Shown: piece after piece, positions 1-11,294 of the stretch
Layout: the number at the start of each line of letters is the position of its first letter
Numbering within the stretch: position 1 is the stretch's first letter
Origin: Mortierella alpina
Lineage: Eukaryota > Mortierellomycota > Mortierellomycetes > Mortierellales > Mortierellaceae
Length of the DNA stretch: 64,000 bases
NCBI GenBank assembly: GCA_029449245.1
Contig: JANATF010000010.1
Coordinates: 62,001-126,000, forward strand
Reading direction: 5' to 3'
Position numbers and translations under genes: made by a program
The notes under the pieces: model-generated
What the model saw: only the letters and a program-made list of their open reading frames with translations
Told to the model about the DNA's origin: nothing
The model's database searches: none

Positions 1-437
1 ACGCTGAGGATCTTGTCGTCTGTGTGGCATTGGGCGTGGATATGTTTGACTGTGTCTTCCCCACCAGGACGGCGCGCTTCGGCAATGCTTTGACTGCTAC
101 TGGAACATTGAGTTTGCGTCAAGCAAGGTACAAGGACGACTTTAGACCTATCGAGGAAGGATGCGACTGTATTGCCTGCAAATCCTACACCAGGGCGTAC
201 CTGTACACGCTGGTGACCAAGGAGACGGTTGGATGCCACTTGATTTCGATCCACAACACGGCATACCAACTGCGACTGATGCGCCAGATGCGCGAGAGCA
301 TCATCGAGGATCGGTTCCCCAAGTTTATCCACAAGTTCTTTAAGGATCTGTTTGTGGAGAGGAGCGCATACCCAGAGTGGGCTGTCAACGCGCTGAAAAG
401 CGTGAATGTTGACCTGCTGAAAGAAGGTGACAACTAG
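1..437 (+). CDS. QTRT1: Queuine tRNA-ribosyltransferase catalytic subunit, C-terminal part
   Basis: Eukaryotic tRNA-guanine transglycosylase exchanges guanine 34 for queuine in tRNAs with GUN anticodons. The frame is open from base 3 and ends at TAG 435-437; the start lies before the window. The first visible residues hold the active-site block VALGVDMFDCVFPTRTARFG, which contains the nucleophilic Asp of the family. The zinc site follows: CDCIAC gives the three cysteines (C-x-C-x2-C) and the His of ISIHNTAY gives the fourth ligand. The tail reads FIHKFFKDLF. No intron is needed in the visible part. The family assignment is secure. Whether it is the catalytic or the accessory subunit is decided by the intact Asp block, which favours the catalytic one. 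Confidence 0.95.
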   Translation, partial: AEDLVVCVALGVDMFDCVFPTRTARFGNALTATGTLSLRQARYKDDFRPIEEGCDCIACKSYTRAYLYTLVTKETVGCHLISIHNTAYQLRLMRQMRESIIEDRFPKFIHKFFKDLFVERSAYPEWAVNALKSVNVDLLKEGDN

Positions 438-776
438 AGTGTCGCGCCATTAAAAATATCCACCACCATGAGGCCCTCCCACATAGCATTAGCAAACACG
501 TCACGAACTACGAGCTCTCGCTTTACTCGTCCCCCTTCTCCCCCATCGTCTTTTCTTCCCTTATTTTCTTCCTCCTCCCCTGTGTCCGCTCCTTCAGTCA
601 TCCGTCTGGTTCTATTTCTGCGCTGGATAATACCATTCCCCTCGGCATCACAGGGACAACATCACTCAGAACTCGTCTTTCAGAATTTTAAAGCGAAAGT
701 TGGAGGCTACATCCTTCATCCGCTCCTTTTTTTCCGCCTTTGTCGATCATCTCAGCTCAGAGCATACTAAAGAACC
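438..776. other. Intergenic region between TGT and ARP1
   Basis: 339 bases between the TGT stop and the ARP1 start on the same strand. It holds pyrimidine-rich tracts at about 525-600 and 715-735 that suit an ARP1 leader. I see no TATA box and no further gene; the open frame from 468 is C/T-rich and lacks any recognisable feature. Confidence 0.6.
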
Positions 777-3100
777 ATGGAATACGAGGATGTTTTAACG
801 AATCAGCCCGTTGTCATCGACAATGTAAGTGTACACGGCCTCCGCTTGCTGACACTGCATAAGCGCGTGTGCCTGAGAAAAAATAGAAGGGCGTTCGTGC
901 TGAAGGAGAGGAAAGGCCGCATGCACCTACTGACCCGCTAATGTCTCCGTTACTCTCGCTCACTCTCGTCCAAAAAAAATGCTACACAGGGCTCGGGAGT
1001 CATCAAGGCCGGCTTCGCTGGAGATGACCAACCAAAGTGCTTCTTCCCCTCCTTGTAAGTCATCGCCCGTGGCGAGTAGTAGCTTTTTTTTTTGTTGCAC
1101 GCTCCCTCTGAAACCTGGAAGCATGTTGCGTTGCTCCGTGTTGAAGCTTCCTCGACGTTCCTCGTAACCTATCATCTCTTATACTTTATCACTAACTCGT
1201 CGCGGCTCTTGATACATTGACTCTCTGTTATCTCTTTTGGCTCATCAGTGTTGGACGCCCAAAGCATGTCAGGATCATGGCAGGAGCAGTCGAGGGCGAC
1301 GTGTTTATTGGCAGGAAAGCTCAGGAATTGCGTGGTTTGCTCAAGATTAAGTATCCAATTGAGCACGGCATTGTGCAGGACTGGGATGATATGGAGAGGA
1401 TCTGGCAGTATATCTACTCTGACGAGCTTAAGACTGCATCCGAGGAGGTAACGTAGCAACAAGCATGTTCTGTGCACACGGTTGAGTTGTGGGTCGAAAG
1501 AAAGAATGAGAGGATATCTTTTTACTCAACGTGAGCGAGTGGTGAGGGGGGGGCAAGCGAAGATGAGGGGCGATTTCTTTTTATGAGTATGTCGGGTCAG
1601 TAGGGATGTGCAGGACTGGTGGGGGGTGTGCGTGTTCAACAAGGACCATTGCACTGCACCGCTCAATTGTCACCGAGCGTCTGTCATGTGCAATTATTTT
1701 GATGGACATCATGCGCCTTGCTCTCAGGCTCTGCGCACCCAAAGGACTATCCCACGTCTTTCTGGCTCACTCTTTCTGTGTATATCACTCCTCTGTAAAG
1801 TCCGGCGAGGAGTCTGTTTTTCATTGTGAATGAAGATCTAATACTTGTCTGCTCTATGCTCGCACGCCTGATAGCATCCTGTTTTGTTGACAGAAGCACC
1901 ACTGAACCCCATGAAGAACCGCGAGACAGCCGCTCAGATCTTTTTCGAAACTTTCAACGTCCCTGCACTCTTCACCTCCATACAAGCAGTACTGAGTTTG
2001 TAAGTCTCTTGCAGATTGAGACGATGCAACCGCGGTGCTGAACTTTGCTTTTGAAGCAACTCCTGTACTCATTGATGTTATTGGGACACTGTCTTGATAG
2101 GTACTCATCTGGACGAACGACCGGTGTCGTCCTTGATTCTGGAGACGGTGTGACCCATGCCGTCCCTGTGTATGAAGGTTTCGCTATACCCCATGCAATT
2201 CAGCGTGTCGACGTCGCAGGAAGGTAATCCTAGGTTCTCGGGAGATATATCTAAACAAGGGATGGACGCGTCGGTTTGGATCAACCACCTGATATTGTAT
2301 TTTGGCCCTATGTAGAGATGTTACCGAGCATTTGCAGCTGCTCCTCCGTAAAGCCGGATACCACTTTCACACCACGGCAGAGAAGGAGGTTGTCCGCATC
2401 ATCAAGGAAAAGACCTGCTATTTGCCCATGTATCCCGCCAAGGAGGAGAAGGACACGCTAGGAAAGACTGAAGACTTTATGCTGCCCGATGGAAATGTGA
2501 TCAAGGTAAATATGATGAAACAATCAAAAAGGATGCAATGCAACTGAATCAGCTTAACGGTGATATCCATTTTGCAGCCATTGACCGTTGGAGCCATCAA
2601 ATGTCCATAGCTGGGAGCCGAAAGATACAGAGCACCCGAGATTCTTTTCAACCCAGAGATCATCGGACAGGAATTTCCGGGCATTCATCAGGTTGTTGTG
2701 GACTCGATCAGTCGTTCGGATATGGATTTGCGCAAGTCCCTTTATGCCAATATTGTCCTTTCTGGAGGATCTACTCTGTGCAGGGGATTCGGAGATCGCT
2801 TGTTGCTGGAGGTCAAAAAGTTGGCGCTGAAGGACATCAAGATCAAGATCTCGGCGCCCCCAGAGCGCAAGTACAGCACCTGGATCGGTGGCTCTATTTT
2901 GGCATCTTTGAGCACATTCAAGAAGGTGAGAACTTGCCCTCCAACCTTTGGGAGGAATGAGAATGTTTTTTTCAATGAAGGTGAGAGATTGTCGTAGTAC
3001 TAACAAAACTTGCGTGCGCTCTCAACTATATTAATAGATGTGGGTGTCGGCAGAAGAATACCAAGAAGATCCCTACAGGTGTTTCTCGTCCATGTGGTAG
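777..3100 (+). CDS. ARP1: Actin-related protein 1 (centractin), dynactin filament subunit
   Basis: Arp1 forms the short filament of dynactin, the cofactor of cytoplasmic dynein. Exons 777-824, 990-1054, 1249-1447, 1875-1999, 2101-2223, 2316-2505, 2611-2925 and 3038-3100 join in phase to give 375 residues, the usual length. Visible blocks are [20 protein letters not shown] (phosphate loop), [17 protein letters not shown] (an Arp1 marker rather than actin), [30 protein letters not shown] (second phosphate loop), [15 protein letters not shown] and [18 protein letters not shown]. The [12 protein letters not shown] block follows the last intron, but the end reads PYRCFSSMW where Arp1 proteins I know end in IHRK-x-F, so the last exon may be misread or truly changed. 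A poly(A) signal AATAAA lies near 3233. Arp1 is preferred over actin because of [17 protein letters not shown] and the [12 protein letters not shown] segment. Confidence 0.95.
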
Positions 3101-3386
3101 AGCCCTTCCCCCTCCAGGACGAATAAAGTAAAGAAAGCTGGCGTCTCGACCCATGCGCTCATGATCCATGAAGGGAATCAACAACGACAGGGATGCTTGA
3201 TGGATCGAGAACAAGACCAGCCTATGTTATGCAATAAACGACCAAAACTCGAATCGATCAGACACTTCTAACCGTGCTAAGTTTTCAATTGTATTGTATC
3301 AGAGGAAGAGGAGGAAGAGGAGGATGAGGAGGATGAAAGCCATAGAAATCTATATGTGGAACGTGCTGGATGAAGAGTCTCTCTAA

Positions 3387-4355
3387 TTAAGAGCGGGTGG
3401 GGGACTTGTCGCGCGACTCGAGAAGGCCTTGTACACGCGAGACAACCTTGCGAGCGGGAGTAGCACCTTCTGTCGACTTCAATGCAGAACCCTGAGGCGT
3501 CAAGCGGTTGGCGCCATAGCTATGCATTCCACCGGGACGTCCTCCAGCAAGCCAGTTTCCAGGCTGAATGGGAGTCAATCCCAGAACGACATTGGGGCGA
3601 CCGTCCGCCTCGATCTCGGCCTTGTAAACGTAATAAGGCTGCAGTGACTTTGAGGTGTTGTAGAGGTGAGCGGCAGAGTAAGAGGGCAGGGATGCAACGA
3701 CACCGCACACGCCGATGAATTGGGAAGACTTTGAGCGACCCACGCTGCGTCCCTGAACGATCGTTGCAGTGGAAGGCTCAAAGAATCCATAAGTAGGTCC
3801 GGCCTTGACGCGAGAGCTGGATCCTGAGGTCAAGGGGGCGGAGGAAGTGTTGGAGTTGCTGGTATTAGCAACGAACGAGGCCTGTGAGGTGGCGGTATCG
3901 ATGGATCCTCTGCCAGTATGTCTGGTGGCGATGTTCAAGAAGTTGAGGTGGTCGTCGGCGCGAACGTCGTTCTTGGCCAGGGCCTCCTTCCAGTCCTGAC
4001 GCTTCTCCCGTGCCTGAGCCAGCAGCTTCTTGAACTCGGCTTCGGTCATGGTGGAGAGATCCTTCTTGACGGCGACGGGCTGAGGCTGTGGTGGGCGAGA
4101 GCGGGGAAAGTTCTCCTTCCATCGCTGGAGGAAAAGGTAGTCGGATGCTGCAGACTGGAAGGGAGTCTGATGCTCGGCGGTGTCCAGCTGCTCAATGTTG
4201 AGGTAATGTGTCCTGAGCACGGTGGGCAAGTTACGCTTCAGACCCCAGTCGCCGATCGCCTTGTCCTTGCCCGAGGTCGTGTAGATCTGGGCAATGTTCC
4301 GGTCGTACGTTGCGAGACGCGAGGTCCGCAGCAAGTGTGAGAACGATCGCTCCAT
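3387..4355 (-). CDS. MRP51: Mitochondrial small-subunit ribosomal protein, Mrp51/bS1m-like
   Basis: One exon of 322 residues. I recognise the fungal Mrp51 family from the order of blocks: an N-terminus rich in Ser and Arg (MERSFSHLLRTSRLATYDR), then IGDWGLKRNLP, then LDTAEHQTPFQSAASDYLFL and QRWKENFP, and near the middle VQGRSVGRSKSSQFIGVCGV. Family members sit in the mitochondrial small ribosomal subunit and help initiate mitochondrial translation. The N-terminus suits a mitochondrial presequence. I chose the Met at 4355 because the family signature starts right there. The frame stays open a further 103 codons upstream, but that part looks unrelated. It is divergent from the CsbD-like gene. 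Confidence 0.7.
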   Translation of the reverse strand: MERSFSHLLRTSRLATYDRNIAQIYTTSGKDKAIGDWGLKRNLPTVLRTHYLNIEQLDTAEHQTPFQSAASDYLFLQRWKENFPRSRPPQPQPVAVKKDLSTMTEAEFKKLLAQAREKRQDWKEALAKNDVRADDHLNFLNIATRHTGRGSIDTATSQASFVANTSNSNTSSAPLTSGSSSRVKAGPTYGFFEPSTATIVQGRSVGRSKSSQFIGVCGVVASLPSYSAAHLYNTSKSLQPYYVYKAEIEADGRPNVVLGLTPIQPGNWLAGGRPGGMHSYGANRLTPQGSALKSTEGATPARKVVSRVQGLLESRDKSPTRS

Positions 4356-5060
4356 GATGTGAGGGTGACGGAATTGTGAGTGATGTCCTGCAGCAACGAG
4401 TTCATCCACATGGACGACGTTCAGGAGCTGCTTTCCGAGCTGCAGTCGTGACTGCAATTCTTGGATGAAAACAATGACATCCGGGAAGACGGCGGCAGTG
4501 TGAATTGTGATCGCACGCGCTTCAACCCACCTTCGCCCAATCACAAGCAGCTGTCTCTCTCGAGCACGATTTGCTCTCCACCACCGCCTGTCAAAGGACT
4601 TGCAGGATCTTAAAGAGGTCAGATCTTCTGCTCTCGCCCGATCCAAAAGTTCTATGTGAATCAATCTTAGATCTCAACGGTCAGCTGGAAGAGAAAGCTA
4701 CATACGCCATTGGCATAGCTTCCGGAATCAATCTCGAGGAATATATTCTTAACCACACCTATACGCGGTCATACCGACGACAAAGCAAGCCTGCAGCACA
4801 GCATGATTGGCATAATCGTTGTGGGGTGAAGAAAAGCGCGACTCTCAATCGAGCGCGCACATTGTTTCAAGTTGCCATATGCTACGAGACTGGAATATGA
4901 TTCAGCCAAGAAACAAAACATCGAAAAAAAAAAAAGCTATCGTTGCATCATTGTCAGAAGGAGGGACGCGAGGTATAAAATATACCTGCGATCCTACCAT
5001 TTGCCGCTCATATTCACAATTCACTCTCCCACACTCAAAACACACACCACCACTTTCATC
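4356..5060. promoter_or_regulatory. Divergent intergenic region MRP51 / CsbD-like gene
   Basis: 705 bases between two divergent starts. The right side holds the TATA box of the CsbD-like gene. The left 300 bases are open in the MRP51 frame and read partly like coiled-coil protein (IQELQSRLQLGKQLL), so an alternative upstream start cannot be fully excluded. Otherwise I see no gene here. Confidence 0.5.
4974..4981 (+). promoter_or_regulatory. TATA box of the CsbD-like gene
   Basis: TATAAAAT inside the near-palindrome GGTATAAAATATACC, 80 bases before the ATG at 5061. This is among the clearest TATA elements in the window and suits a strongly induced gene. Confidence 0.7.
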
Positions 5061-5440
5061 ATGTCCAGCAACATCAGCAACAAACTCCACAGCGCCAAGG
5101 GAGGAGCCAAGGAGGCTCTTGGAAAGGGCATTGGAAACGAGAGCATGGCCGCCGAGGGTAAGAATAATTACTTGGTGCACAATCCAGAGCCAGCACACAC
5201 GTTGGATATATATCTCACGCATTCCTTGATCTTGAATCATTTTTCACAGGTGCCGCTGAGAGGGCCCAGGCTGAGACCCGTTCAAACGCCGCCCACGTCC
5301 AGCAGCAAGCCCATGGTACTGCCGACAACCTCACTGGTCGTACTAAGGCCACCGTAGGAGCTGCCACCGGCAACAAGTCGATGCAGGCCGAAGGAAACAT
5401 GCAGAGCGCCTCCGGTGACGTTCGCCGCACTTTCAAGTAA
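5061..5440 (+). CDS. Small CsbD-like stress-response protein
   Basis: Exons 5061-5157 and 5250-5440 give 95 residues. The protein is Ala-, Gly- and Lys-rich and hydrophilic. It has the layout of the CsbD-like family, which is common in bacteria and in fungi and is tied to general stress: SAKGGAKEALGKGIGNESM, then a Gln-rich linker AAHVQQQAHG, then a second related unit GRTKATVGAATGNKSMQAEG. Two imperfect copies of K-x4-G-x-A-x-GN-x-SM-x-AEG can be seen. There is no signal peptide or membrane segment. A compact promoter with a TATA box precedes it, and AATAAA at about 5560 follows. The biochemical role of the family is unknown. Confidence 0.85.
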
Positions 5441-6062
5441 AGTACTAAAGCACTTGTCCCACCACCTTGTCATCACTGGACCCGTTAGGAATCCCTTGAC
5501 CGTTGTCAGATTCCCGTCCAAGCTGACAGTGTTAATGGACTTGACCCTACATGTACATAATAAAAACGCCTTACGAGTGTTCAGTAGATAGTCTATTGTG
5601 TTGTTGGGGAGTACCGATTTTGTACTGATAGTGTTGTAAGCCGATCCGAGACGTAGAAAAGGACTGACGGCTTCAGGCCGATCGACCGCATCAATACTAC
5701 TGAAAGGGCGAACAAAGGAAGGGGAGCACGTTCGATCTAGATCCGGCGCAGTTTGAGGTATAGCGCCGGCAGGGACCACGATCGAGCCAAGTTTCCAGCT
5801 GGCGAGCCAGCCGGGCCGCTCCCTGGCAGGTGGGGAGTAGGGCTTCGCCTCGGCAGACGTGGGTACGGCTGTCCCTTGTGTTTCGGCACATGAAATTCGG
5901 CATTTGTTTAGTCTCTTGCTTTACTCTTCTCGTCGTCCTTGTCCTTCTCCTTTCGCTCTGTCGTTCTCGTTCCCGTTCTTGCCGACATCAATCTGTCGTG
6001 GACCTTGATTCCTCGCCACCCTCGTCCCCTCTGACCACCTCCATCCGCAGCTCGTTGCAACA
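5441..6062. other. Intergenic region
   Basis: Contains the 3' end of the CsbD-like transcript and a C/T-rich stretch (5910-6055) that probably leads the hydrolase gene. No gene seen. Confidence 0.55.
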
Positions 6063-7640
6063 ATGTCGCAGAACAGGGCGTCGCTCATCTGGAACTACAT
6101 GGTGCCCAAAGCACCTCTGCTCATCGGGACAACACTCAGCCACTACACCTACGGGCCGCCAAAGCCCTCATGGTCCTACAAGTTCAACGTCACCATGGCT
6201 ATGGCCCGAGCATTCGCCCGTCACCTGGATGACTTTCCTTTGAAGCACTCTCAGGCACTCTCTCGACTCAACGACAAGTACGCTCCCATCCACCCGCGCG
6301 CAACGACCTCCGAGTCAACGGTACCAAACAGCTATAGGGACAAGGCTGCAACCTACGTCGACGGCCTCTTAAGTCAGCAGAAACTGGACTCTGAAAAGCT
6401 CGGCTGGGACTGGAAACACGACCCTAGGGCTGAAAAACCGCTCACAGGCGAATGGACAGAGCCTAGAGACAAGGACGAGAACTTTGCGGAGGGACGAACG
6501 GTCCTCTATCTTCATGGGGGTGGCTACTTTCTTTGCTCCGTCAAAACCCACCGCTGGGCTAGCTGGAGCATGGCGCGTCTTGGAGGCGCCAAAGTGTTTT
6601 GTAAGTAGCTAATGAGGCGCGTGCTTTTGAAGTCGTCTTCTCCGAGGTCATAATGCGTTGTGAACTTCTGCGCGTTGGAAAAAACTCACTATATATCGTT
6701 ATCGTACAGCCGTTGACTACAGACTGGCTCCGGACTCTCCCTTCCCTGCTGCCATCCACGATGCCTTGGCGGCTTACTTGTTCCTGCTCGACCCACCAAC
6801 GGATGCAGGATTTGCAGCTGTGGACCCAAAGAATATTGTTATTATGGGCGACAGCGCTGGAGGAGGACTCACCTTTGCCACGATGCTCGCAATCAGAGAT
6901 TCTGGACTTCCCATGCCAGCTGGCATTATTGGCTGGAGTCCATGGATCGACCTCATGCACTCTATGCCGTCTGTTCTGGACAATGCGCTGTCAGACTATT
7001 TGCCATCCGAAGGCTTCACGCATGGAGGGCAATCCTCGCTGAAGAAGCTGGCCAAGCTTGTTGCTGATGTTCAGGATGGGGACGAGGAGGCTTTGCTGCA
7101 AAAGTTCCCAGCCATGCAGCACTATGCGCACAATGGGCTGCTGAACTGCAAATATGTTAGTCCTATTCTAGAGGACAACCTTGAGGGCACTTGCCCTATT
7201 ATGATTGTAAGTCATGCAACTCATGCAATGGTCGACATGGAACGCTCGCTTTAGTACCTGGCCCTTCAACAGTGTCTTCTTTGTCCCAACGTATTTTTCA
7301 CTTTTAGATTGCTGGCGATGCGGAGATGTTGCGCGACGAGTCTATCGTCTTTGTCAAGAGACATGAGAATGCGCCAACAAGCCTCTTGCTTCGAGTGTAT
7401 GATGACATGCCTCACGTCTTCCAGATGTTTGGTTTCCTCCCCAGCGCGAAGCACTCCTTGCGGGAATCAGGCGACTTCATCCGCAATGTAACTCTAGGAG
7501 GCGCTGGAGTGCCAAATAAGAGTCTGGAGAGGATTGATGTTCGAGGCGAGAGGAGGCCGCTGGAGGAAGAGGCAGTTGCGGATTGGAAGGAGAGGGTTGG
7601 TAAGGTGGGTGGCGGGCTCAAGTACTTGGCCAAACTGTGA
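6063..7640 (+). CDS. Alpha/beta hydrolase of the hormone-sensitive-lipase type (carboxylesterase)
   Basis: Exons 6063-6600, 6710-7206 and 7308-7640 give 455 residues. The HSL-family oxyanion motif HGGGYF lies near residue 150, just after the strand RTVLYL. The nucleophile elbow GDSAGGGL lies near 226, after NIVIMG. The acid is expected in IAGDAEMLRDE (about 346-356), and the catalytic His in VYDDMPHVFQMF (about 382). VDYRLAPDSPFPAAIHDALA is the usual block between oxyanion site and nucleophile. The first 140 residues form a long cap with a hydrophobic segment around MVPKAPLLIGTTL, which could anchor it to a membrane. Likely substrates are short acyl esters, perhaps steryl esters, but the sequence does not say which. 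All catalytic residues are present. Confidence 0.9.
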
Positions 7641-10365
7641 ACAAGAGAGGCTGATGTACGGCTGAATGGCGCCCACGGTAGTAGAAGGCGTATCCCTTGG
7701 CAATATATACCCTTTCGCTCTCTCTTATCACTAGAATGGTAGAGTAAATAGAGTTTTAGCGGCAGCAGACTTGTCCACGTTCCTGAATTCTTCCAAATCG
7801 AGCATGAAGATGGAAGTCCGCGCCCCTAGCCTGAAGGCTTTTAGATGCAATGGATCATCAGACGTACTTGTTTAGTAAGACCTTCTGGCGCCTTTGACCT
7901 AATCAGTCTTCATCACTCTACGCTTTGCTGCCGCAGCTATTCTCTCCCTCTTTCTCTCTCTCTCTCTATCTCTCCTACATTTCCTACATTGAAAAGTGAT
8001 ATTGAAAAAATGGCTGTTCTTCCCACGGGTGCTATTCCCGACATGCTTCTGTACCTCTAATCCTAATATACTCCGCCATCGCACTCCATGCCCTGTACAT
8101 CCGAAGTGACATGAGAGAAACTCCGCAAAAAACATGTGTCTAATAGACTATACGCACATTATATGTACTCTGCATGCACTAAAGAGTGGCTAGTCGGTAG
8201 TTGTGCAGTCGATCTACGTGGCTGTATGCACCAATTGATCATCATTACAGCGTCAAGACGGTACACCCACCGTAATATCTTAATATCTTTAACGATGCTT
8301 ACGTCAAATTTGCCCATGTCGATCTTTGCCGTGTTTGCTGCTTGAAGGTTCGGTAATTGATAGCCTTGAGCGATCGGTAGAGTCTAGATCCATTGATCAG
8401 CACCAACATAGCCTAGGCAACACTCGATTCTACACCATTTAAGTGGCTGCCCTCCTAGCTCACTGACTGATGCATCCTAGCGTCACTTGTTTCTAGATTC
8501 TCCTCCTCCCGGTATCCTTTGATCCCATTGATGACTCTTCTCTGTCACCGCCCCTGACTGGCCCCAGTCTTGAGAATAGACCTGTTCCCACGATTATTGC
8601 TGGGGTAGCTCTTGCTGAGAGATAGGTTTAGAAGCAATGAGACCGATACCATAACTCGGGCAGAGTAGGATACGAAACGTTGATGACCTTTTTGTCTCGT
8701 ATCTGTTCTTGTCAAAGATAGGTACAGGCGTCCTCTAAAGGACGCGAGTTCTTCCGAGTAAGTACATGTTCAGCTAATGTGGCTAATAGATAGGAGACGT
8801 TGGGTAAGTGCACACCTTTTTTGGGAAGGAGCCGAAGGTTGACTATGGTGTGCTCAACTCATCACTACTACACCAAGCAATAACAGTGGTTAACGCACGG
8901 TTGCTTGATAGGTCCCAAGAATTTACTGTTGATCCTTTCTTTTCATGTTTACATGACAACATAGGACCTCTAGACTGTTCTGTTGTGTTCTTAGAGGGCG
9001 CCTATTGTCGTAATTGTGGGGTACGATTATTACTCATGTACCTGGCGCTGTACCTGTAAGCTATCATCAACAAAGGGTTCCAAAGATGATCAATAATTTT
9101 TGAAATCTATGCGAATGAGCTGTTTCCGGAGCGCCGCGGTGTGTGGGGGTTCACTTTCGTCATTTGGAAGGAACGATCTGCATCTCTGGTGCCATCCAAA
9201 CACTGTAACACATCCAAAGGCTACAAAGGAAGGTTAAAGGCGAGACAGAAAGTATCGAATGAACCACTGAATCAAGGAGAAGGGCTATATCGAGAAGAAT
9301 GAAGTGTGGGGAGATGTCAAAGAAGTAAACAAATTCGATAATCTCAAAGCAAATATGGACCATCTTGGGAAAAACGATGAAGCCAGCACCCGGCTTGATC
9401 ATGTAGGCCGGAAGTACCTGGATACAAAGAGCTATCAAACACTATACAAGTATATACCTGGTAAAGTACCTGGCCAATTGACCAAATGAAGACATTAGCT
9501 GCAATTACAGTAGTGCAAAAAAACAAACAAAAACTCTCCGGGTCTTCTGGCAAAAGTAAACAAAGGATACGGCGATCTTGGTTTTATGAGTGGACACACC
9601 ATACTGCAGAAGCACCAAGGTGATGATTCCAGCTCAGTAATGGTCAAGAACACCAGGAACATTGTTAAGGCTCAAACGAGGGCCCACGATGCATGATTGG
9701 GTGGATCCGGTTGACATGATGGACACTACTGATCAGGAAGAGCTCGCATGTTGCTATGCAGATTTACTGAATATGTATGTACATCGACTAGATGTACTTA
9801 CCCACGGATTGAGAATAAGAGTGGGGTTGAGAGTCTTGAAATGGGCAACTCAAAGACTGGATCTAGGAGGAGTTTCATTTTGGGGCGCTGCCGAAGGCAA
9901 GGGTTGAACACAGGCAGATGTGTGCATGTGCAGGAGAAACAGCGTGGCAAACCCGGAGCTCAAGGATGCTCAAAAAACTAGATCCGACCGGGTACCTCTG
10001 CTTAGGTAGCATAGAGACCCATTCCCCTGGAGGCGAGTAAGCTGGCAGTATCGTTCCTGATCATTGAAGAGCTCCAGCGGACTTTTGAACATTTGGCACC
10101 TTTCTTTATTTTTTTTTGGTTGCGCGCCTGCTCCGTCCCGCCCTCCTGCAAGGTGCGCGCGTACCGTGGGCTGCGTACATTCAGTGTGGTACAACATGTT
10201 CAGCGAGTACCCTCCATATTCCATACCTTGTTCATATGGTGTCCACACGGAAGTTTACAAGCGGAATTCTGAGACCACAATGACAGACGAGCGGCTCAAC
10301 GGCGAAATAAACGTCGCGGAGACTGGACGTCTGCCAGTCAAATAACGTTACAAGTTAATATACTT

Positions 10366-10428
10366 GACGGCAAACCTATTTTTTTTTTTTTTTTTTTTGC
10401 AGACGGCAAACCTAAAGACGGCAAACCT
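10366..10428 (+). repeat. Three copies of a 12-mer flanking a 20-base T tract
   Basis: GACGGCAAACCT occurs at 10366-10377, 10402-10413 and 10417-10428. A run of 20 T lies between copies one and two, and copies two and three are separated by AAA only. The direct repeat with a homopolymer between looks like slippage or a filled-in break. Confidence 0.85.
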
Positions 10429-11069
10429 AAAGTACAACAAACGCAGGTTCGGATTCAATGGCTTATTCTATTCCTGTTAAAGCTAGGCTACAAACTGGTA
10501 GAGAAGATGTGTGATCTGTACGTAGAACCACCCTCAACTCCTTTTTTTTTCGCAAGACATCCCGCCCTGCAAGTGTGCGGGATGTAATTTGGCACAACCT
10601 GGACCTTGGTTGGCGTTGAGCAACGCTGTTCTGTGGGTCAAGCGGGGAATTTGAGCGTGATGCAATGTCTAGCAAGGCATGCGCCTTCGCGACCACTGCC
10701 TTCTCTGGAGGTGCTTCTTGATCCACACCTTGCCTGCCAGAGTCGACTTCCGTCAATAAATGGTGTTTGTAGGGTCATTGGGAGCAGTCGATCGAGTCCA
10801 AAGACGGCGGCAACAGTAGACAAGTGTTTGTGTTTTGTATATGCACATTTGGACGCGGCGGACAAGTGTGCCGAGAAAAAGATAGACGGCAAGTATAGAG
10901 AGCGACTTCTCAAACACACGTTCAGGTTAGGGTGTATGTTTTGTTGTTTGTTTTGACAATACTGCAAAGGGCAAAGGGCAAAGGCTTTGTTTTGTTTGTT
11001 TCCTGTACGCGATCGCGCACGAACGCAGACCACGAAAATGAGAAAAGATAACGCAAAGAAGTTGAGAGG

Positions 11070-11294
11070 TGGTAAGGGAGAGAAAAAGAAAGTAAGGTCT
11101 TTTAAGAGTGCTACACGGTTGTACAAGTCAGGCACTGCGTTCTCATCATTTGGCCCAGTTCGCTTAAACACCATAGGGATTCTTTGAGCCTCGGTTCGCT
11201 CAAATTCGTCAACATGGGCCTTTACTTCAAACCCTGCGCCTCGTTCAAGATCAACGATCGCCCGTGGAGGGAACACTGTTCCGGTGAGCGGCAC
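11070..11294 (-). other. Possible coding fragment, unassigned
   Basis: The minus strand from 11294 reads about 70 codons (GAGFEVKAHVDEFERTEAQR, later GPNDENAVPDLYNRVALLKD) with charged, protein-like composition before it runs into Phe/Pro-rich text. I do not recognise the family and cannot find matching splice sites on either side. It may be a relic or the exon of an unfound gene. Confidence 0.2.
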
